56,375 bases of DNA from a virus, in IMG/VR virus record IMGVR_UViG_3300045922_001059, positions 1 to 56,375 of that record; one strand, given 5' to 3'. Shown one piece after another: positions 43,526 through 51,022 of this stretch (positions within the stretch are counted from its first letter, which is position 1; the number at the start of each line of letters is the position of its first letter). Both the position numbers and the translations under genes were made by a program. The notes beneath the pieces were generated by a model that searched no databases, was not told the DNA's origin, and saw only the letters and a program-made list of their open reading frames with translations.

Positions 43526-43782
43526 TCTGCGTCCTCCGCCGTCAGGCGGCCCAGCAGGCGGATGAGGCGATCAATGGTAAAACGCCCCAGTTTGGCCCGG
43601 CGGATGCGTGAGAGGTCACTGGCCCAGAGCCCTGTCTGCCGGGCCACCTCTCGCAGCGACCCGCCGCGGCGGGCGAGGGCCGCGCAGATGCGTGCAGCCA
43701 ACAGGCTCTTCCACTGCTCGACCTCGGCATCTGGCACCCGCAGATCGCGAAAGACGTTCCCGCTCCCTCGGATCAGCCGCAT
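43522..43782 (-). CDS. XRE-family helix-turn-helix regulator
   Basis: 86 residues. The pattern LRVPDAEVEQWKSLLAARI, then GGSLREVARQTGLWASDLSR (helix-turn-helix) and FTIDRLIRLLGRL matches small XRE/HigA-like DNA-binding proteins with the conserved F-x-x-DRLI end. It likely controls transcription of phage or host genes. No toxin partner is next to it, so it is probably a free-standing regulator. It lies between two tagged protein genes. Confidence 0.8.
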   Translation of the reverse strand: MRLIRGSGNVFRDLRVPDAEVEQWKSLLAARICAALARRGGSLREVARQTGLWASDLSRIRRAKLGRFTIDRLIRLLGRLTAEDAE

Positions 43783-43783
43783 G

Positions 43784-44602
43784 TTACCCCCCGGACTGCC
43801 ACACCAGATCGAGGCCGGTAATAGGCGTCTGCAGCGTGATCTGTTTGAACCGAATACGGTTGGCCGTCGTCGGCTCGATCCCCGCCCTGCGGAGCAGGTC
43901 GTCGATCTCCTCGTTGGAGGCGGTCATGTAACTCTTGCCGGTCCGTAAAGTCTCCTGGATGGCCCGGTTCACCGCCTCCTTCCACTTCAAGGCCTGCGCC
44001 TCCCGGCGCAGCCGGCGGTGTTCCCGCACCAGTTGCTCCAGGCGGGCCTTGTACGCCTCGCGCCGCGCGAGGTGCGCCTCGTACCCCGGCGTCCCCCCGC
44101 TGCCGCGGGTGCGGGTGCTCTCGTACTTCGGCAGCCCGAGCAGCCGCTCCTGCATTCCCCGCGCCTTCTCGGCCAGGCGCACCGTCAGGCCTGCCTGGGC
44201 CTGGCCGAGCCGCTTGGCGGCCAGGTGTTCTATCCGGGCTACTCGCTTGTCCATCTCGCTTGCCAGGGCCCCCTCGGCCCACGAAAACGGGTAGTCAATA
44301 GCGCCGGCGACGATGTCCTCCACCGGGACCTGGCGGGCCTTCTCGAGCGCCCAGTCCGCGGTCCCCCGCCCCAGCGCCTCGGCCTTCTCGACCGCCTGCC
44401 GCGCCTTCTCGACCGCCTGGCCGCCATAGCTCGCGGCCGTCGCCAGCCCGCCGGCCGCGACCGCCAGGGCCTTCTTCGCCAGCGGCGTCCCGCGCATGCG
44501 GTAGGCCAGGACGCCGGCCGTGCCCGCGATCGCCGCGCCCAGGGCGGCCCGCTTCAGTTTCGCCATCACCGCCTTTCGCTGTTCTTCAGACTGCCAACGC
44601 AT
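43784..44602 (-). CDS. Tagged Ala-rich membrane-segment / coiled-coil protein
   Basis: 272 residues; AGGGGG before the ATG. Starts MRWQSEEQRKAVMAKLKRA (shared tag), followed directly by hydrophobic stretches (LGAAIAGTAGVLAYRM, LAVAAGGLATAASYGG). Residues 60-215 are long charged helices (QAVEKARQAVEKAEALG, RLEQLVREHRRLRREAQ). The C-terminus TGKSYMTASNEEIDDLLRRA looks folded. The order tag, membrane segment and long helix resembles ejection or internal proteins, by inference only. Confidence 0.68.
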   Translation of the reverse strand: MRWQSEEQRKAVMAKLKRAALGAAIAGTAGVLAYRMRGTPLAKKALAVAAGGLATAASYGGQAVEKARQAVEKAEALGRGTADWALEKARQVPVEDIVAGAIDYPFSWAEGALASEMDKRVARIEHLAAKRLGQAQAGLTVRLAEKARGMQERLLGLPKYESTRTRGSGGTPGYEAHLARREAYKARLEQLVREHRRLRREAQALKWKEAVNRAIQETLRTGKSYMTASNEEIDDLLRRAGIEPTTANRIRFKQITLQTPITGLDLVWQSGG

Positions 44603-44605
44603 TTC

Positions 44606-45499
44606 TCACCCCCTGTGTTCCTGTTCCCGCGCCCGGCGCCGGGCGCGGAGGTGCAGCAGCAGGGCGGCCGTGGGCACCGCGGCCAGCTGCAACGGGACCT
44701 TGACCCGCGTGATACGCCAGTCCAGGCGCGGGTAGATGTACCGCCACCGGTACCGCTCCCGTAACTTGTGCGCGAGCTTCGCCACGGCGGCTGCCCGGGC
44801 CGGGCCGACCAGGAACTGCCGCCGGTACGGCTTGATGACCTTGCCGCGGCCCACGATCCGCGCGGCCGCCTGCAGAATCCGCGCCTCCTTGCGCGCCGCC
44901 AGCGTGCGCGTCATCCAGGGCTGGAGTTTTTCCGTCAGCCCGATCCCGATCCCCATGAGACCGCCCCCAATCGCCAGGCGGCGGGCCTGCCGGATGTCTG
45001 GATCGTCCTTCCGTTTTTTGTTCAGCAATTTGCGGGCGGCCAGAAACCCCGTGGTGGCGAGCACCGAGAGCGGCAGAGTGTGGCCGGCAAAGAAGCGCGC
45101 GTGGGTCTTCCAGGTCTGCGGCTCGCCGAAGAGCGGGCGCGTCGCGCCCCCGACGGTATGCAGAATCGCCCGCTCGGTAAAAAACGTGCCCGCCCCCAAC
45201 CCGGCAATGCCCCCGAGCGCCTTCCAGTTCATCTTTTTGCGTTTCTCACGGACCCGCGGCGAGAGCAGCCAGGGGACAGAATAGGTCGTGAGCGGCACGG
45301 CATAGAGCCAGGCTCGCGTCGGCGGGACGTGCGAGACGCTCGGGTGCATCACCGTCGCCAGCGACCCCGCGACCGGGAGCCCACCGACTGTAGCCCGCGC
45401 CGCGGGGCTGAGCTGGCGCCAGCGCCGCCAGAGCGCGCGTCGCCCCGCCTGTAACTTCGCCATCACCGCCTTACGCTGCCGCTCCGACGTAAAGCGCAT
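44606..45499 (-). CDS. Tagged multi-membrane-segment protein, paralogue of 45499-46227
   Basis: About 297 residues from ATG 45499 (TAATG overlap). Starts MRFTSERQRKAVMAKLQAG. Several glycine-rich hydrophobic segments follow: LGGIAGLGAGTFFTERAIL, LPLSVLATTGFLAARKL and GGGLMGIGIGLTEKL. These three align with GVGTFFGERALL, VPLGVLAASGIGAGY and LGLLTAEHFLP in the upstream gene, so the two are tandem paralogues. The C-terminal 90 residues are very basic. Function unknown; probably membrane-associated. Confidence 0.68.
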   Translation of the reverse strand: MRFTSERQRKAVMAKLQAGRRALWRRWRQLSPAARATVGGLPVAGSLATVMHPSVSHVPPTRAWLYAVPLTTYSVPWLLSPRVREKRKKMNWKALGGIAGLGAGTFFTERAILHTVGGATRPLFGEPQTWKTHARFFAGHTLPLSVLATTGFLAARKLLNKKRKDDPDIRQARRLAIGGGLMGIGIGLTEKLQPWMTRTLAARKEARILQAAARIVGRGKVIKPYRRQFLVGPARAAAVAKLAHKLRERYRWRYIYPRLDWRITRVKVPLQLAAVPTAALLLHLRARRRAREQEHRG

Positions 45500-46227
45500 T
45501 ACCGACCTCCCTTCCGGCGGGCGCGATAGCGGCGGTAGGTGAGGACTGCGGCGGCGGCCGGGATTGCGCCGATCTGCGCGGCCTTGATGGCCCCCTTCAG
45601 CCACGGCCGCGCGGGCAGGAAGTGCTCGGCCGTGAGCAGCCCCAGATTCGTCCCGAACCCCACGAGCGCCAGGGTCCGCGCGCGCCGGGCAGCCTCGCCC
45701 TTGTCACGTTTCATCAAGTGGTACCCGGCCCCGATGCCGGAGGCCGCCAGCACCCCCAGCGGCACCCCGTGCGTCAACAGCCAGGCGATCCGGCGCTTGT
45801 GGAGCCGGCCCCACGCGCCCAGGTGCCGCTCCGGGACGAAGGTCGGCACGGAGTGTAACAGCGCCCGCTCCCCGAAGAACGTCCCTACCCCCGCCGCGGC
45901 GAGCCCGGCGAGCGTTTTCCCTTCCCGCTTGATCGTGCGCGCCAGGGACTCCCCCCGCCGCCGCGCAAGCGCGTAGGCCGACGCCGGGGCCAGCGCGTAG
46001 GCGCCCATGTGCGGACCGTACTGCCGCAGGAGCATGGACCGGGGCGCGTGAATCACGGCCGGCCGCGTCGCCGCCACCAGCGCGCCGCCCACCGTCGCTG
46101 CCTTCACCCAGCCAGGCGCCTCACGGACCCGCCGCTGGGCCGCCCGGACGGAACGCCGGAGCGACTGCCGCCCCGCCTGCAGCCTCGCCATGACGGCTTT
46201 GCGTTGTCGCTCTGACCGAAAGACCAC
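45499..46227 (-). CDS. Tagged multi-membrane-segment protein, paralogue of 44606-45499
   Basis: 242 residues from a GTG directly after the upstream stop. Starts MVFRSERQRKAVMARLQAG. It has about four glycine/alanine-rich hydrophobic segments, including LAGLAAAGVGTFFGERALL and THGVPLGVLAASGIGAGY, matching the neighbouring paralogue in order and spacing. C-terminus YRRYRARRKGGR is basic. It ends by TAATG overlap with its paralogue. Confidence 0.68.
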   Translation of the reverse strand: MVFRSERQRKAVMARLQAGRQSLRRSVRAAQRRVREAPGWVKAATVGGALVAATRPAVIHAPRSMLLRQYGPHMGAYALAPASAYALARRRGESLARTIKREGKTLAGLAAAGVGTFFGERALLHSVPTFVPERHLGAWGRLHKRRIAWLLTHGVPLGVLAASGIGAGYHLMKRDKGEAARRARTLALVGFGTNLGLLTAEHFLPARPWLKGAIKAAQIGAIPAAAAVLTYRRYRARRKGGR

Positions 46228-46833
46228 CTACCTGACACGCATCAGGGCTCGGGGCCCCCGTCGGACAATCCACTGGCTCACCGCCCGCCGGCCAGCGCGA
46301 TAGACCTTAGACACACCGCGAGAGACGGACCGCGGAAGGACAAAAGGCCGTGGCCGCGCGAGAAGGGCGACCGCGCGATGGGCCGGCATCGTCGCGATCA
46401 GTATGCCTCCCGCCAGCGCTCCAGCCTTTGGGGCGGAGAGCTCCCGTGACCCCTGCCGTTTGCGGAGGCGGGCGACTCCTTCCCCTAACAGGGCCCCCGC
46501 CCCGAGCCCTGCCCCCCAGACCGTCGCGAGCCGGCCCATCACGCGGGCAATGAGCGCGTTGTTGCGCGTGCGGACCCACTTTCTCGGTTGCCTCACTTCC
46601 TGCATTTCGATCACCGGGGGGACCCACGGCCGATTCTTCAGCGTCCGGATCACCCAGGGGACAAACTGCCGCGGCAGAGACCGATACCGGATCCGCTCAA
46701 GTGCCGCACGGGTCCTGAGCACCCGCCCGGCGCCGAACCCGACCGCCCCGAGCCCTCCCACCAGCGCCGCGACCTTCAGCTGGTGCCGCAGGCGCTGCCG
46801 CGCAGATTGCTGCCGTCTCGGTGTAGACATCAT
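46228..46833 (-). CDS. Arg-rich multi-membrane-segment protein without tag
   Basis: 201 residues; AGAGGGGG before a double ATG. Three Gly/Ala hydrophobic stretches are visible: VAALVGGLGAVGFGAG, VWGAGLGAGALLGEGV and AGALAGGILIATMPA, with Arg-rich linkers (QEVRQPRKWVRTRNN). The N-terminus RRQQSARQRLRHQLK has QxxR repeats but not the tag. Same style as its tagged neighbours. Confidence 0.6.
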   Translation of the reverse strand: MMSTPRRQQSARQRLRHQLKVAALVGGLGAVGFGAGRVLRTRAALERIRYRSLPRQFVPWVIRTLKNRPWVPPVIEMQEVRQPRKWVRTRNNALIARVMGRLATVWGAGLGAGALLGEGVARLRKRQGSRELSAPKAGALAGGILIATMPAHRAVALLARPRPFVLPRSVSRGVSKVYRAGRRAVSQWIVRRGPRALMRVR

Positions 46834-46847
46834 CGCTTGCCCCCTCT

Positions 46848-47288
46848 CTACCTGGTGATCACTGTCACTGGACGGACTTCACGTTGTTGCCACGCCAGGT
46901 TTCGTCGTTGGCCGGACTGCCGCGCCAGGGGCATCCCGACGTACCCGATCCCTAACCCCGCCAGGACCCCCCGGATCGTGCGCAGCCGCTGGAGCGCGCG
47001 CCGCCGCGCCCGCGAGAGGCGTAATGCCTTACGGACCGCCCGCGTGTACGTCCCCCGCCGCCGGAGCACGGCCTCGGTCGGCACCAGTCGCCGCAGTTCC
47101 CGGCTGACGGCCGACCATTCCAGGGCCCGCTGGTGCGCCCGCAGGGCGCGGCCGCGCGCGCCGCGGACCGCCAGGGTCATCCCGGCCAGGGCCGCGCCGA
47201 CCCCGAGCGCCCGGCGGAGCGTGGACCATAGCGCCGGCCGGCGGGCCGTCGAGCGGCGGTAGCGCTGGAGTACGCCGGGGGAGTTCAT
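46848..47288 (-). CDS. Arg-rich protein with two short membrane segments
   Basis: About 146 residues from ATG 47288 (ATGA overlap). Highly basic (RYRRSTARRPALWSTLRR, LSRARRRALQRLRTI) with two hydrophobic stretches (LGVGAALAGMTLAV, VLAGLGIGYVGM). No tag, no known family. Likely part of the same functional group as the flanking genes. Confidence 0.6.
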   Translation of the reverse strand: MNSPGVLQRYRRSTARRPALWSTLRRALGVGAALAGMTLAVRGARGRALRAHQRALEWSAVSRELRRLVPTEAVLRRRGTYTRAVRKALRLSRARRRALQRLRTIRGVLAGLGIGYVGMPLARQSGQRRNLAWQQREVRPVTVITR

Positions 47289-47716
47289 CGGAGTGACGAG
47301 CCGAGGCCTTTGGCAAGGCTCTTCAAGGCAGGCCTGGCCGCGCGCCACAACACCTGCGCCCGGCGTTTCGGGAAGACGAAGAGCGCGCGCAGGCCACGGC
47401 CCAGTCGCTGCGCCCCGTACTGCTTCCCGCGGGGCGCCAGCATCTGCCGCACGATGTCCTCGTAGTCCTCGATCGTGCCGAAGAACCGCCGCACCCGCGC
47501 CCGGGTCGCGGCACTCCAGTCCGGGAGCTTCTGGAGCGCCTTATATGTGCCGTACAGCACCGCCACGTCACGCACGGCCTGCTGCACCTCCGGGTCGCGG
47601 ACCTGCCCGGCCAGATAGCGCCCCGCCGCCGAGCGCCGGAGCTTGGCGAAGATCGCCCGCCACTGCGCCCGCGTGCGCCGCACCCTGGTCCACCGCCGTG
47701 TTCGTGTCCTATTCAT
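47285..47716 (-). CDS. Tagged basic helical protein (divergent tag)
   Basis: About 143 residues from ATG 47716 (ATGA overlap). Residues 14-26, RTRAQWRAIFAKL, keep the tag skeleton (S/T-x-x-Q-x-R-A-x-x-A-K-L) after a short basic leader. There is no long hydrophobic segment; the rest is helical (VQQAVRDVAVLYGTYKALQ, TIEDYEDIVRQML) with a basic C-terminus. It shows the tag is not restricted to membrane proteins. Confidence 0.65.
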   Translation of the reverse strand: MNRTRTRRWTRVRRTRAQWRAIFAKLRRSAAGRYLAGQVRDPEVQQAVRDVAVLYGTYKALQKLPDWSAATRARVRRFFGTIEDYEDIVRQMLAPRGKQYGAQRLGRGLRALFVFPKRRAQVLWRAARPALKSLAKGLGSSLR

Positions 47717-48282
47717 GTCCTGAACCCAAAAAATCGCCACACCCGTTTCCGGATGCCGCCGGGGTGTGACAGGAACCCCGCACGGATCATCCCAGACCCA
47801 ATCCGTTCGACTGCCAGTCCGCCCAGCCCGACCACGACACCAATCTTCCCCGCCGTGAGCCCGCGCGACCCTAAGCGTACCCGGTCACCAAACCGCGCCA
47901 CCATCCGCGCCCGCGCGATGCGTTTGGGGTGCGCCGCGACCCAGGCTGCCGCCCGGCGCGCCGCTCTCCGTCCCCAGTCCGCGACGGCGCCGCCAACCCG
48001 TTCGGCGGCGTACCCGACCGCAGGCACCCGGCGGCCGATGCCCGAGAGCTCGTAGAGTCGCCGGGCGCCCTGGCCGAAATGGTACGGGCTCCGGTACAGG
48101 CCCGCATTCGCAAGGTACCGGGCCCCCTCATGTAGCCCGAGGGCCCCAAGCCCGAGACCGGCAACCCCAACGCCCGCCCGCTTCACCCACTTCCCTGTCG
48201 CGTGCGTCCGGAACCCGTACCGGATCATGCGGTTCGCCGCCCCCCGAGACCGTGACTGCCGCCGTGCCCGCGTCTTGTTCAT
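47713..48282 (-). CDS. Arg-rich protein with glycine-zipper membrane segments
   Basis: About 189 residues from ATG 48282, with GGGGAGG upstream. The N-terminus MNKTRARRQSRSRGAANR is basic. Gly-rich hydrophobic stretches VGVAGLGLGALGLHEG and IGVVVGLGGLAVERIGSG have GxxxG spacing. Between them is a basic helical part (GRRAARRAAAWVAAHPKR). No tag. Probably membrane-inserting; function unknown. Confidence 0.6.
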   Translation of the reverse strand: MNKTRARRQSRSRGAANRMIRYGFRTHATGKWVKRAGVGVAGLGLGALGLHEGARYLANAGLYRSPYHFGQGARRLYELSGIGRRVPAVGYAAERVGGAVADWGRRAARRAAAWVAAHPKRIARARMVARFGDRVRLGSRGLTAGKIGVVVGLGGLAVERIGSGMIRAGFLSHPGGIRKRVWRFFGFRT

Positions 48283-48303
48283 CGCCTCCCCCCGCACAGG
48301 GGC

Positions 48304-48465
48304 TCATGACTCCTGCTCCGGGCACTTCACCCGCACCGGCTCCCGCCAGCGCCGCGCGATCTGGTGCTGGCGGACAACCTCCTCCAGGACCTGATCCTCG
48401 CTACACTCCTCCGGAAACCACTTCAGCCACGGGACCGCGTCATAGCGCACTTCACCGTGTGACAT
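48304..48465 (-). CDS. Small acidic-basic protein (53 aa)
   Basis: A short open frame of 53 residues with a perfect AGGAGGA before its ATG. The protein reads MSHGEVRYDAVPWLKWFPEE at the start, then ECSEDQVLEEVVRQHQIARR and a basic-to-acidic end with two Cys in all. It fills the gap between its neighbours and overlaps the end of the next gene by 14 bases. No known family, but the ribosome site and fit make it likely real. Confidence 0.6.
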   Translation of the reverse strand: MSHGEVRYDAVPWLKWFPEECSEDQVLEEVVRQHQIARRWREPVRVKCPEQES

Positions 48466-48649
48466 CTGTTCCTCCTAGACGCCGAAATGTCATCGCGTAC
48501 TCGCCGACCTTCTCGCGAATACACGACTCGCACATCCATCTCCATGTGTACGACCCCCCGCCAGGGCGGGTCCCCTCCCGCAACACCTGCAGCACAGCAG
48601 GCCGCCCGCACACCCTCCACCGCCCTTTCACCCACCGCTCGCACGTCAT
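48452..48649 (-). CDS. Small Cys-containing protein, possible zinc finger
   Basis: 65 residues; ATGA overlap with the upstream gene at 48646-48649. Cysteines at residues 3 and 14 (CERWVKGRWRVC) and a CESC pair near residue 40 could bind one zinc ion. Many Arg and Trp residues suggest nucleic acid binding. No exact family recognised. Confidence 0.55.
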   Translation of the reverse strand: MTCERWVKGRWRVCGRPAVLQVLREGTRPGGGSYTWRWMCESCIREKVGEYAMTFRRLGGTDVTR

Positions 48650-48930
48650 GTCCGCCGCACCCGGCGCACCGCCCGCTCGACCATCCGCTTGAGCCGCTTG
48701 ACGCGCGCCACCAGCGTCCGGGACCGGCGTCGGCGGCGCAGTTCTCGCGCGCGTAACGCCGGGCTCACGGACGCCAAAAGACTCCCCGGGCCGCCACGGG
48801 ACTTGCGCAGGTTCTCGAAAAACTGCACCTGCCGCTCCCGCCGCAGGATGGCCGCCCGACTCCGCGTGCGCCCCAACACCCGGCCGGACGACGCGCGTAA
48901 CACATACTCACGCCCTTCCCGTTCGATCAT
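48646..48930 (-). CDS. Small Arg-rich protein
   Basis: 94 residues. N-terminal MIEREGREYVLRASSGRVLG could be a small beta hairpin. RRERQVQFFENLRKSRGG near residue 30 weakly recalls the shared tag but lies internally. The C-terminus is extremely basic (ELRRRRRSRTLVARVKRLKR), so it probably binds nucleic acid. It overlaps both neighbours by 4 bases (ATGA). Confidence 0.58.
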   Translation of the reverse strand: MIEREGREYVLRASSGRVLGRTRSRAAILRRERQVQFFENLRKSRGGPGSLLASVSPALRARELRRRRRSRTLVARVKRLKRMVERAVRRVRRT

Positions 48931-49808
48931 CGCCGTCTCCGCTCCGGCCGGCGCCAGGCGCGGGCCGCGTCACGCCACTGCTTGAGCGTGACTCCCCCGA
49001 GGCCGCCGAGATACGTGGCATAGGCCGCACCCAGCAGGCCGGCCGCCGGCACAAGCTTTACCGCCGGCATGCCGGCGTGCCGCAGGATCCGCAGGCCGCG
49101 GCCCGACGCCAACGCTTCCTCCGCCAGCACAGGCGCCGCCAGCACAGTCGGGAGCGCCGCGCCCGCGACCATCAGGCCCCGCCGGAGACCCGTCCGCTCC
49201 TGCCGCCGCCCGAGGCGCTGCAGCCCCTCGGACGCCAGGAGGCCGGCCGGGATAACACCCGCCATCGTCTCATAGGGGACGGCGATGAGCCGGCGGCGCA
49301 GCGCCTCAAATCGCCCAGGGCCGGCCGCGGTCGCGTGGCCGAGTTCGTGCGCGAAGAGCGCGGGGCTCGCCCGCTCGGGCACCACCACCAACGACCGCCG
49401 CATCTGCGGCCAGACGCGCCGGCCCCGCGGCCAGACACGGCGCAGCGCGCGGCCGACCAGCGCCCCCAGGGTATGGGCATTGGTCAGCGGGACCCGCGCG
49501 ACCCCCCCGCCCCGCGCCAGGAGCAGGTTCGCGGTCTCGTACTGCGTCCGCCGGACCCCGCGGTAGAGGCGCCCGGCGGTGCGGTGCATGTGGGCCAGGG
49601 TCTCGGGCCGGATCCGGGGGCCGAGCGTGACCCGCCCCAGGACCGTCGCCAGGCCCGCGAGGCCCGCCAGGCCGAGCGCGCGCTGGGCCCGCTCCGCCTT
49701 CGACAGCCCCGGGCGGAACGGCGAGAGTCGTCCCCAGAGCCCTGCCGCGCGGCGCCGGAGCGACGCCATCACCGCCTTGCGCTGCCGCTCGGACCGAAAC
49801 TGCGCCAT
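48927..49808 (-). CDS. Tagged membrane metallopeptidase-like protein
   Basis: 293 residues, start MAQFRSERQRKAVMASLRR (shared tag). HELGH at residues 154-158 sits in LFAHELGHATAAG, the classic HExxH zinc site of gluzincin peptidases. EEALASGRGLRIL at 230-242, about 75 residues later and after a hydrophobic stretch, resembles the third-ligand helix (E-x-x-A) of M48/HtpX-like enzymes. Several hydrophobic segments flank the site (LGLAGLAGLATVLG, VAGAALPTVLAAPVLA, LVPAAGLLGAAYATYL). It may process other phage or host membrane proteins. The family call beyond HExxH is inference. Confidence 0.7.
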   Translation of the reverse strand: MAQFRSERQRKAVMASLRRRAAGLWGRLSPFRPGLSKAERAQRALGLAGLAGLATVLGRVTLGPRIRPETLAHMHRTAGRLYRGVRRTQYETANLLLARGGGVARVPLTNAHTLGALVGRALRRVWPRGRRVWPQMRRSLVVVPERASPALFAHELGHATAAGPGRFEALRRRLIAVPYETMAGVIPAGLLASEGLQRLGRRQERTGLRRGLMVAGAALPTVLAAPVLAEEALASGRGLRILRHAGMPAVKLVPAAGLLGAAYATYLGGLGGVTLKQWRDAARAWRRPERRRR

Positions 49809-50434
49809 CAGGCCTCCACGGTGAGGTCATAAAAGAAGGCCGGCCCGTCCTCCGTGTGCCACTTCGCCATCCCCTCGCAGGCCCAGTTGCGGGTGTTCGT
49901 CCGGTAGTCCGGCCGCTCCCCCTCGGCGTAGGGCCGGGTGATGAAACTCGGCTCGTACCACAGGATCCGGTTGTTCGGCTGGAGGGCGAAGTTGCCGTTA
50001 TCAAGCCGGATCAGCACCCCGGTCTTATGGCCCCCTTCCCCCGCGTCCTCCGCGTAGGCGCTCTTCGCCCAGTCGAATGTCATCAGGTACTCGCCGGCAT
50101 ACCAGCGCCGGTCCTTCAAGATCGTCCGGCAGCGCAGGCCACGCAGGTACGCGAACTCGTGTACCGCGATGTCGTAACTGAAACAGTCCCAGAGCTCGAG
50201 CACGTCGAGCGGCTGCGCCGGGGCGTCCGGCTTCCAGCATAGGGCGTGGAGCGGGATGCGGTCGACCTGCGCGCCGCGGTCCGTCATGACGTGGAACGTC
50301 AAGGCCCGCGACTGCAGACTGGTAACCCCAAACACTGCGACCGGGGTCACCTCCCCGTGGTGCGCCTCCCCGTTGTACAGGAACTCGCTCCGCAGGAAGC
50401 AGTACCAGTGCGGGACCGAAGCAAGGAGAAACAT
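49808..50434 (-). CDS. Conserved-looking soluble protein, unknown
   Basis: 208 residues; GAGGGGG before the ATG. Mixed alpha/beta with many aromatic residues (SVPHWYCFLRSEFLYNGEAH, CRTILKDRRWYAGEYLMTFDWA, GNFALQPNNRILWYEPSF). It looks well folded, with no repeats, tag or membrane segment. No recognised motif. Its composition differs from the surrounding Arg-rich set. Confidence 0.65.
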   Translation of the reverse strand: MFLLASVPHWYCFLRSEFLYNGEAHHGEVTPVAVFGVTSLQSRALTFHVMTDRGAQVDRIPLHALCWKPDAPAQPLDVLELWDCFSYDIAVHEFAYLRGLRCRTILKDRRWYAGEYLMTFDWAKSAYAEDAGEGGHKTGVLIRLDNGNFALQPNNRILWYEPSFITRPYAEGERPDYRTNTRNWACEGMAKWHTEDGPAFFYDLTVEA

Positions 50435-50441
50435 CGCCCCC

Positions 50442-50669
50442 TCACGACCGCCGCCACGACCGCCGCCGCGCGACCGCCTGCGCCCACCGCGGTGAGACGC
50501 CTGACCGAATACCCTGGTTGGTGGTGAACAGGGTCTGGCGGCGTTGCGTGATCGTCGGCCTCACCGCCGCCCACCCCTGACTCCTGATGTCCGACACGAA
50601 CTGCCGCACCGCAGCCCGGCGGTTGGCGCGGATCTGCCCGCGCGCCGCCCGAAACGCTGCCCAGTCCAT
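50442..50669 (-). CDS. Small basic protein, paralogue of 50727-50981
   Basis: 75 residues with AGGAG upstream. ARGQIRANRRAAVRQF, VRPTITQRRQ and TTNQGIRSGVSPRWAQA align closely with the neighbour (ARGQIQANRAIAREQ, LRPTINQARI, QTNQGIRRSVSPQWARG). Both have the hairpin-forming leader GCGCCGCGAGCGC just upstream. A tandem duplication that included the leader explains this. Function unknown, perhaps nucleic acid binding. Confidence 0.6.
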   Translation of the reverse strand: MDWAAFRAARGQIRANRRAAVRQFVSDIRSQGWAAVRPTITQRRQTLFTTNQGIRSGVSPRWAQAVARRRSWRRS

Positions 50670-50685
50670 CCTGCTCTCCTCTGAT

Positions 50686-50698
50686 GCGCTCGCGGCGC
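50686..50698 (-). repeat. Leader hairpin repeat, copy 1
   Basis: The 13-base sequence GCGCCGCGAGCGC (minus strand), with arms GCGC/GCGC, occurs here and at 50998-51010, each shortly upstream of the ATG of one of the two paralogous small genes. It is either part of the duplicated unit or a shared regulatory hairpin. Confidence 0.55.
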
Positions 50699-50726
50699 AC
50701 GCTGACGGGAAGAAGCTCCCGCCCGA

Positions 50727-50981
50727 TCACCCGTACCGGGACCGCACGGTTTGCCGCGCCCCCCTGGCCCACTGTGGCGACACGGATCTCCGGATCCCCT
50801 GGTTCGTCTGGAACGTGCTGATCCGCGCTTGATTGATCGTCGGCCGCAGATTACTAAAACCGCTTGTCTGGAGCGCGGTCCTGGTCTGCTCCCGGGCAAT
50901 GGCCCGGTTCGCCTGGATCTGCCCGCGGGCTACCCGGACCTGCCCGGCGGTGGTCCTGACTCTCGAGACTCTCGGCCCCAT
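50727..50981 (-). CDS. Small basic protein, paralogue of 50442-50669
   Basis: 84 residues from ATG 50981, which has GGGACGAGG upstream; a GTG at 51017 has AGGAG directly abutting it and is less likely. It shares about half its residues with the neighbouring gene over the whole length. It is rich in Arg, Gln, Thr and Asn, without membrane segments. Confidence 0.6.
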   Translation of the reverse strand: MGPRVSRVRTTAGQVRVARGQIQANRAIAREQTRTALQTSGFSNLRPTINQARISTFQTNQGIRRSVSPQWARGARQTVRSRYG

Positions 50982-50997
50982 ATGCCTCGTCCCTGTC

Positions 50998-51010
50998 GCG
51001 CTCGCGGCGC
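50998..51010 (-). repeat. Leader hairpin repeat, copy 2
   Basis: Second identical copy of GCGCCGCGAGCGC, 17 bases before the ATG at 50981, and 13 bases downstream of the doubled TACAAC boxes. Confidence 0.55.
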
Positions 51011-51022
51011 GGGTCACTCCTT

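Noticed and set aside
43522-43782. Toxin-antitoxin pair including the XRE-like gene
   Set aside because: Neighbours are a tagged membrane protein on each side; no RelE/HigB-like toxin is present.
48646-48930. Additional tag copy (RERQVQFFENLRK) in a small Arg-rich protein
   Set aside because: Internal position and weak match; it may be distantly related but is not counted among the nine.
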